Below are positions 30,681 through 35,653 of a stretch of 35,653 bases of DNA, piece after piece. The notes below the pieces were generated by a model that was given only the letters and a program-made list of their open reading frames with translations, ran no database searches and had not been told where the DNA came from. Within the stretch, counting starts at the first letter, position 1. The number at the start of each line of letters is the position of its first letter. Both the position numbers and the translations under genes were made by a program. Source of the DNA: a virus; IMG/VR virus record IMGVR_UViG_3300041997_000045, positions 1 through 35,653 of that record, one strand, 5' to 3'.

Positions 30681-30714
30681 TGTTCACTGTTTTTAGGGAT
30701 TAGTAAGTGGTTGA

Positions 30715-31248
30715 TTATTTCAGCAGGTAATACCTGCCAGAATTACGCACCTGCGCGTTCATTTCCAGCGCGGTCTTAACATCTACTCTCGTTTGATGGA
30801 TCGGCCTGTCGTTGATGATGTCAATGCCGGTCATATCCTTGGGTGTATCCTTCAGCCCCGAATAACGTTCGGTGATCACCGGGTTAACCTTGTACACGAG
30901 AAAATCGTGCATGTCATGCCATGGCAAGCCATGAACATACGCCTCGTACTTCTTGAAGTTCTCACCGGTCAGGTTCTTATAATCAAACTTCGGATGACCT
31001 TTACTTTGTGCTGGGGCTTCGCCTTCCGTTTCACCTGGCGGGTTGACGTTGGGCGCGGAGTGATCGCCACCAGCAGCAGCTGTCACGGTCGGCAACGGAT
31101 TGGGGGACGTGCCGGTAAACAGTTCAGCGAGTAAAGCATTCGCTTCTTCTTCGGTATTACCGTCTTCCAGAATCAGCTTTTTCAGTTCTTCTGCGGTTGT
31201 CCCCTGCTCTTTAAGGGATGCAAACCTTTTCTTTTTCAGATGATGCAT
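30715..31248 (-). CDS. Hypothetical late protein
   Basis: 177 residues. The N-terminal part is helical and basic/acidic (LKKKRFASLKEQGTTAEELK), followed by a Pro/Gly/Ala-rich linker (TAAAGGDHSAPNVNPPGETE) and a globular end (DYKNLTGENFKKYEAYVHGL, DMTGIDIINDRPIHQTRVDV). Not recognised. By place between portal and scaffold, it is possibly a head morphogenesis protein or an internal capsid protein. No protease motif is visible. Confidence 0.65.
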   Translation of the reverse strand: MHHLKKKRFASLKEQGTTAEELKKLILEDGNTEEEANALLAELFTGTSPNPLPTVTAAAGGDHSAPNVNPPGETEGEAPAQSKGHPKFDYKNLTGENFKKYEAYVHGLPWHDMHDFLVYKVNPVITERYSGLKDTPKDMTGIDIINDRPIHQTRVDVKTALEMNAQVRNSGRYYLLK

Positions 31249-31266
31249 TGTTTTGCGTTTTGAAGG

Positions 31267-31497
31267 TTACGAAGCATAATGAGCTTCAATCAATTTGTCA
31301 ATCTCCTCGCATGTTAGTGTGGTGCATAGTACCTGTCCTTCAGACAGGTAAATAAATGATCCCCAGTAATAGCCAGGGTGATAGGCAGCGATTGAAGCAG
31401 GATTTACCCGCGCCAAAACCTCCTTATCTTCTTTTGCTGTCTGCCCGTTCTGATCAATATTCTCAGCCGGTAAGACGATTTTAATGTTCACGTACAT
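31267..31497 (-). CDS. Hypothetical late small protein
   Basis: 76 residues: a strand (MYVNIKIVLPAENI), a loop, then Tyr/Trp-rich AAYHPGYYWGSFIYLSEG and a C-terminal helix (TCEEIDKLIEAHY). It follows the portal gene by 22 bases. No family recognised. Confidence 0.6.
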   Translation of the reverse strand: MYVNIKIVLPAENIDQNGQTAKEDKEVLARVNPASIAAYHPGYYWGSFIYLSEGQVLCTTLTCEEIDKLIEAHYAS

Positions 31498-31519
31498 ATA
31501 TTGGGATTTAGCGAGTGAC

Positions 31520-33259
31520 TTAGTTTAAAGCTGGCTTTACTGGCTCCGGTTCTGGCAGATTCTTAGCCTTTACGAACTCCTTAAGCTTTTCGCGGAGCTT
31601 ATTCGTGTCAGTAACGATCACCTCTATATCCGAGATGGTACTGTACCATTCTCCGAAGTAGAGCTTACAGTTAATATCCAGCTGGTCAGTAGCCACTGCC
31701 TTTACCTCTCCTATTCTTAAATGCGGGAAAGGCTCTACATACAGCAGTTTAAGCCTGTATGCCAGCTCCATAGGGCTGTTCTGATAGATGGCATGGTAAT
31801 ACTTCTCCAACGCCTCATAAAGGGCGCTTTCCGGCGCTCCTTTCGTTCTCAGGTCAAGGTATTGATCCATCAGCTGATCGGGCGTCTCCAGGACATAATA
31901 GCGTCCGTAGGCAATAGCCGCTTTCTTGAACCCTTCCCGGAACCAGAATTGACCAATAAATTCTGCGAATAATATTTCTGTCTTTTCTGCCCAGTCAGCA
32001 GTTTTGTTTAACCGGCTGTACCGGGGCTGCAGGTCGGTCATTGTCTTAGTTGCCGTTTCCTGCACTTCCTGGACCTTTTTGGCACCTGTCACCTGTTGCG
32101 GCTGTGATGTACCCCAGTAGGTGAGTTCTATCAAATTTGCCAGGTCTGCCAGGCTCGTATCCTGCTTCTCCCATCCCTGGACGTCAGGTGATACGTAGCC
32201 GAAGAAATTGCGGAAGTCAAACCTGCTTTCAGCCATTTCCAGCGGGAACCGGGCAACATCGGACACTTTTGTTTGCATCTTATATCCAGTTCCCTTATCA
32301 GCACCTGCGGACGAACAATCAGGGCAGGCTTTACCAGCCAGGTAGCCAGTGCCGGCGCATTTCCCGCAGGTCATAAGCGGCTCAACTGCCTTGCTGAATC
32401 CGTGGTATTTCTTCTGCAGGTCACGTACGGAGCGGTCGTAAAGGAAACAGTCTGCCAATTCGGTTGTATAATCCAGCGGGGAAAGGAAACATTCCGGATC
32501 ATTAAACTGCATGAGGTCAGAGATAATAAACCCTGGCACACGCTTCCAGATATTCTCTATGGTGTCATCTACCGGCATAACAGGGTCTACTTCATTACCC
32601 GACCATTTAACGATGATATCCTTTGCGTCATCAATAAACCGATAGTAAGTAGTCTTTGTATTCTTGGTGAACTGCTTCAGCTCATCATCCTTTACACCGA
32701 AAGACAATGCCTCACCGGCAGTCAGTCTGAAGGCAACATGCTCCAGGCGGCGGCCGGTGGTATCGTAATTGTATATAGAGTAAATGGATTTGTAAGTAGG
32801 GTAAGTTTTGGGCGTCTGGGGATTAACACTGTTGGGGTCCATCTTCTCCACCTCCATCAGGAAGACGCCCATGGGATCACACCGGTATGCCGGCAAAGCA
32901 AATGTTTGTATCCACTTCCGGAGGCTCATACCATACCTCACATTCTCCAGGACAGCGTTCATCTGCTTTTCCCGGCCTTCCGGCAGGTTGAACGAAGTTG
33001 AACCGCCCTTTGCACTGAAGATCATATCTTCCTGCTGCAGGAGGCGGCTGTATAAGTCTTTATTGGATATGGCATACTGTTTACGAACCTTATATGCCTC
33101 AATGTTCTCAAAGTAGTCACAACGCGGAAGAGCTGACGACATACCGACACCCTGCACGTGCAACATGAGCTTATCAGCCATCTTGCGCCCCTTCTCTATC
33201 CGGCCCTTTGATGGATTGAGCTTTATAATGTCTGAAATCTGTTCGAAAGTGTATGTCAT
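31520..33259 (-). CDS. Portal protein with zinc-binding Cys motif
   Basis: 579 residues from ATG 33259 (MTYTFEQISDII). The 33313 frame start is a TTG and is rejected. Directly after the large terminase, size and the mixed helix pattern fit the portal. Residues 298-325 hold TCGKCAGTGYLAGKACPDC, a CxxCxGxG...CxxC motif like the DnaJ zinc centre or a rubredoxin-like knuckle, in the middle of the fold. That is not part of the usual portal core. The C-terminal region (HLRIGEVKAVATDQLDIN) and the Pro-rich end are normal. It probably forms the dodecameric DNA channel. Confidence 0.75.
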   Translation of the reverse strand: MTYTFEQISDIIKLNPSKGRIEKGRKMADKLMLHVQGVGMSSALPRCDYFENIEAYKVRKQYAISNKDLYSRLLQQEDMIFSAKGGSTSFNLPEGREKQMNAVLENVRYGMSLRKWIQTFALPAYRCDPMGVFLMEVEKMDPNSVNPQTPKTYPTYKSIYSIYNYDTTGRRLEHVAFRLTAGEALSFGVKDDELKQFTKNTKTTYYRFIDDAKDIIVKWSGNEVDPVMPVDDTIENIWKRVPGFIISDLMQFNDPECFLSPLDYTTELADCFLYDRSVRDLQKKYHGFSKAVEPLMTCGKCAGTGYLAGKACPDCSSAGADKGTGYKMQTKVSDVARFPLEMAESRFDFRNFFGYVSPDVQGWEKQDTSLADLANLIELTYWGTSQPQQVTGAKKVQEVQETATKTMTDLQPRYSRLNKTADWAEKTEILFAEFIGQFWFREGFKKAAIAYGRYYVLETPDQLMDQYLDLRTKGAPESALYEALEKYYHAIYQNSPMELAYRLKLLYVEPFPHLRIGEVKAVATDQLDINCKLYFGEWYSTISDIEVIVTDTNKLREKLKEFVKAKNLPEPEPVKPALN

Positions 33260-33263
33260 TGAC

Positions 33264-34703
33264 TTAGTTTGAGTACCCGTAAAACTTCTTCTGTCTGGTG
33301 CTATATGTGGCAAATTCCGATGGCAGCAATGTTGTAATGAAGTAGCGTTTAGCGTCGCTAAAGTGACCGTATCTCTCGAAGGTTTGTCCTGTATCCTTAT
33401 TCTTTTCCTTTGTCTTTAATATCCCTCCATTCATATCTTCTTTGGTCATTGTGTAATCCTCAATAGACTTCCTGCATTTGGTGTCAATCACTATGCTCCA
33501 TCCCTCATAATTTGACTCGTAGATCTCGTTTATAAAGCCGCCGCTGATCGCTACACCTGGAGCAGACTTCCCGACCCTGTTTACATATCGAACTGGCGTT
33601 TTAGCGAATTCACCCAAGTATTTATCAAAGAAGCTGCGCCCTTCGTCATCCTCTGTAGATTTGGCATTTGCTGAAGGATCTCCATAGATAAAGACAATCC
33701 CTTCATGTCCTTGCTTTAGTAGCCATTCCAGCGTCTTTTTAGCTGCTTTGGAGGCCGTATTGTTTGGATATTCACATGGCAGCTCATCAATCTGTTTAAG
33801 CACTTTATTTGCCATATCTACCTGCCATATCCCAACTGTAATGTATGGCGTTGAGTTGTTATCCAAGGTGATATGTAGAGCATCCTGCACATATCCAACA
33901 CTCCTCGTGTGCTGGATCTCGTCAAAACACTTCCAGAATGATCCGCCAGTACGTCGGAAGCCCCAAAGGCCCAAGGTGTATACCTGGTACCAGTAGGCAT
34001 TGTTCTTACTGTTCTTATAGCCCTCATACAGGGCTTTTCTTTGTGGTTTACAGTAAGGATTGTCCTTGTATGTGGAATGAGTAACTCGGATCTTAAAGGG
34101 CACTTCCCCTACGTCTGGTACGTCAATTACCTTGGTCCAGGTGAAGGAAAGTTTAGTTGTGTGCTCGAAATACTCTTTGTAAAGCCAGAAATCAGTATAG
34201 TTACCGTCACACTCTGGGTTAAAGCTGAACCAAGTCTTTACCTGCTGGTTGGCCCTCAATGAGGTAAGGATAACTACGAAGTCCTCGCTGGTGATTTGGT
34301 TGCCTTCTTCTATCCAACAGTGAGACGGATTGTTGAAAGACTTAATACGTCCTACATCGTCCAGTCCACGACCATAGAACCCGTTCTTATTCGCCTTACA
34401 GATGATCTCTAATCTCGTCTCATTGAAGGTGAAGAGGTGTTTTAACCCCCACTCATCAATAACCGACTTTATTAGGTCGTATTGGCTACTTCGCACTGTA
34501 TTAAGCACCTTTCTAACAAGGAGGCACTTGAAGTACTTTTGCCGCATACAGTCAATAACCAGCTGCATCGCTATGTGCCGGCTCTTACCAGAGTCACGGC
34601 CACCATACAAGAAGTCTATATCAAAGAACTCAGTATCATGAACCAGATGGCGGTAAACCTCCAGAAAGATCTCATCATCCAATTCTATGTTCACTACCGG
34701 CAT
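33264..34703 (-). CDS. terL: Terminase large subunit
   Basis: 479 residues. The Walker A is GGRDSGKS (34-41) and Walker B is HCWIEEGNQ with Glu132-Glu133 as acid pair. The nuclease half shows Asp281 (TLDNN), Asp342 (YGDPSAN) and Asp450 (FSDAKRYF), fitting an RNase H-like nuclease. This is the Terminase_3 (PBSX-like) type. It would package phage DNA through the portal, cutting concatemers. It starts on the last base of the small subunit's stop and lies 4 bases before the portal. Confidence 0.9.
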   Translation of the reverse strand: MPVVNIELDDEIFLEVYRHLVHDTEFFDIDFLYGGRDSGKSRHIAMQLVIDCMRQKYFKCLLVRKVLNTVRSSQYDLIKSVIDEWGLKHLFTFNETRLEIICKANKNGFYGRGLDDVGRIKSFNNPSHCWIEEGNQITSEDFVVILTSLRANQQVKTWFSFNPECDGNYTDFWLYKEYFEHTTKLSFTWTKVIDVPDVGEVPFKIRVTHSTYKDNPYCKPQRKALYEGYKNSKNNAYWYQVYTLGLWGFRRTGGSFWKCFDEIQHTRSVGYVQDALHITLDNNSTPYITVGIWQVDMANKVLKQIDELPCEYPNNTASKAAKKTLEWLLKQGHEGIVFIYGDPSANAKSTEDDEGRSFFDKYLGEFAKTPVRYVNRVGKSAPGVAISGGFINEIYESNYEGWSIVIDTKCRKSIEDYTMTKEDMNGGILKTKEKNKDTGQTFERYGHFSDAKRYFITTLLPSEFATYSTRQKKFYGYSN

Positions 34704-35278
34704 TAACCACCGCTCTTTTTGATTATAATGTTTAGGTTGACACCCTCATCAGGTTTCTCGCTCCACATACCCAAATGACGCCCTATTAGCTCCAAAGACT
34801 TTATTTTGTCATGAAGCTTCAGCTCTATTCCTTCTTTGGTCTGTTTGATTGATGCTACAGCGCGGAGTTTCTTCTTATCGACCTTTTCAGTCTCGAAAAT
34901 ATCAACTGTTTTAGCGGTCCAAGTATTTGTTATAGGCTTACCCTCATCGTCCAGCCCCAGCACTTCTGTATGGGTTTGTTCCTCCACTTTCAGGAAATCG
35001 TCGATCCTGGCGAAACCGACAGACGCCAATTCCTCCAGGACTCGATCTGCCTTAACTTCAGTTCGGGCTGACCGTTTATCCATCAATTCCTTTATGTATG
35101 CTTGAACCTTAACATTTGACAACAAACGGGATGCTTGCTGTTGAGCGGTTGCTGTGGAGTATTTAGCGCGAATAGCCGCCTTTAGACCATTGAGATCAAT
35201 GATATATTCCTCGCAAAACCTTTTCTGTTTTGGAGGAATAGAGGATGTGTCAGATATGTGATTATCCTTTTCTTTCAT
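34703..35278 (-). CDS. terS: Terminase small subunit
   Basis: 191 residues. PKQKRFCEEYIIDLNGLKAA, then IRAKYSTATAQQQASRLL and KVQAYIKELM match the Terminase_2 (PF03592) N-terminal HTH domain, which binds pac or cos DNA. The C-terminal half is helical (VDKKKLRAVASIKQTKEGIE). It is the first gene of the packaging unit, about 40 bases after a strong promoter. It overlaps the large subunit start by one base. Confidence 0.85.
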   Translation of the reverse strand: MKEKDNHISDTSSIPPKQKRFCEEYIIDLNGLKAAIRAKYSTATAQQQASRLLSNVKVQAYIKELMDKRSARTEVKADRVLEELASVGFARIDDFLKVEEQTHTEVLGLDDEGKPITNTWTAKTVDIFETEKVDKKKLRAVASIKQTKEGIELKLHDKIKSLELIGRHLGMWSEKPDEGVNLNIIIKKSGG

Positions 35279-35316
35279 AATTGCAGCCGGGTAGTTATCT
35301 CGGAATGCTGTAGATA

Positions 35317-35346
35317 CAAAGATATAGATAAAATCTATTTATTCAA
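35317..35346 (-). promoter_or_regulatory. Late promoter and operator of the terminase operon
   Basis: Minus strand TTG (35346-35344), 19 bases, TATCTTTG (35324-35317): full match to the Bacteroidota consensus. The spacer contains ATAGATAAAATCTAT (35324-35338), the same palindrome as in the capsid promoter at the same place next to the -7 element. Further half-sites TAGATAC lie at 35311-35317 and 35356-35362. Confidence 0.85.
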
Positions 35347-35383
35347 CAAACAATATAGATACGCTTCACGACTGCGTATAAAA

Positions 35384-35405
35384 AAGTCCGGGCTGTTCCG
35401 GACTT
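35384..35405 (-). terminator. Terminator of the 35416 gene
   Basis: Minus strand AAGTCCGG, 6-base loop (AACAGC), CCGGACTT followed by a further TTTT. The 8-bp stem with a T run lies 11 bases past the stop at 35416 and isolates the terminase promoter from upstream transcription. Confidence 0.85.
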
Positions 35406-35415
35406 CATTAAAATA

Positions 35416-35652
35416 CTATTTCAGTGCTGTTACTTTCGCGGTTTGATCACCTCCTGGGAGTTCTACCGCAAACGCGTTAGCGGCTTTTAAAAAATCATCA
35501 AATTCCTCATCTTCCGTTGTTCCATTATGTTTTGAGAGGATTTTTGCGTTCTGCCTACCTATCGCTAAAAGCAGCCCCTGCATTTTGTAGTTGTTTACTA
35601 TTTCCCAGTGATTTTTATCTGGTATCTGGATATTAACGCCTTGTTCTGACAT
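35416..35652 (-). CDS. Hypothetical small protein
   Basis: 78 residues, ATG at 35652 at the window edge; an earlier start outside the window cannot be excluded. It is mixed in charge (GVNIQIPDKNHWEIVNNYKM, EDEEFDDFLKAANAFAV). No family is recognised. It ends in a strong terminator, so it belongs to a separate unit before the packaging genes. Its promoter lies outside the window. Confidence 0.6.
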   Translation of the reverse strand: MSEQGVNIQIPDKNHWEIVNNYKMQGLLLAIGRQNAKILSKHNGTTEDEEFDDFLKAANAFAVELPGGDQTAKVTALK

Positions 35653-35653
35653 A

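Noticed and set aside
32273-33001. 242-codon plus-strand ORF opposite the portal gene
   Set aside because: Long only because the portal codon use leaves the antisense frame open; no motif or promoter, and the portal call is much stronger.
1-35653. CRISPR array, tRNA or rRNA genes, insertion sequence
   Set aside because: No regularly spaced repeats, no cloverleaf-like element noticed by reading, and no transposase ORF; a tRNA search tool could confirm.

Overview
The window is a stretch of a temperate, tailed (siphovirus-like) bacteriophage of a Bacteroidota host. No chromosomal gene is recognisable. The host assignment rests on promoter matches of the TTG-N19-TAnnTTTG type, start regions mostly without Shine-Dalgarno sequences, and small-protein and virion families that I associate with Bacteroidota phages. 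A Chitinophagaceae-like host is possible but is inference. Both edges cut through phage sequence: an HNH-like nuclease gene runs off the left, and a small gene precedes the terminase pair at the right.

Layout. (1) Bases 1-5000, plus strand: a tightly packed early/accessory array of about 18 small genes, many joined by ATGA overlaps. It includes a DUF6915-like and a DUF551-like protein, two one-helix membrane peptides, three related small proteins, and a pair of HxW/CKHC zinc-finger-like proteins. (2) Bases 4928-5700: two minus-strand genes inside the plus-strand region, one of them a secreted-protein cassette with a candidate promoter and its own terminator. (3) Bases 5754-9154, plus strand: an ASCH-like protein, an RNA ligase, an excisionase-like protein, a strong terminator and a tyrosine integrase. 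(4) Bases 9155-10480: a small lysogeny-type control region with an XRE repressor, candidate operators and several tiny genes. (5) Bases 10506-35278, minus strand, transcribed right to left: small terminase, large terminase, portal, two unknowns, scaffold-like protein, an interrupted small gene, a zinc-ribbon protein, major capsid, connectors, tail tube, tail assembly genes, tape measure, distal tail proteins, tail fibres (one with an SGNH hydrolase domain), holin candidates and endolysin.

How it works together. Early genes read rightward and late genes read leftward, meeting near the integrase and repressor. Two late promoters, ahead of the small terminase and ahead of the major capsid gene, carry the same 15-bp palindrome ATAGATAAAATCTAT in the same place, directly against the -7 element, which suggests common control. 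The capsid promoter is followed by an unusual leader: a 9-bp hairpin at the likely 5' end, then three small hairpins with different stems but an identical UGGUA apex. That pentamer is complementary to UACCA overlapping the capsid start codon. This leader and the shared late operator are the most notable features. Other points of interest are Sec-type signal peptides on proteins encoded within the virion operon, an in-frame TAA in a conserved-looking late gene, a recurring ACAGTGAACAATG start region, and 15-bp repeats marking the starts of three consecutive small genes.
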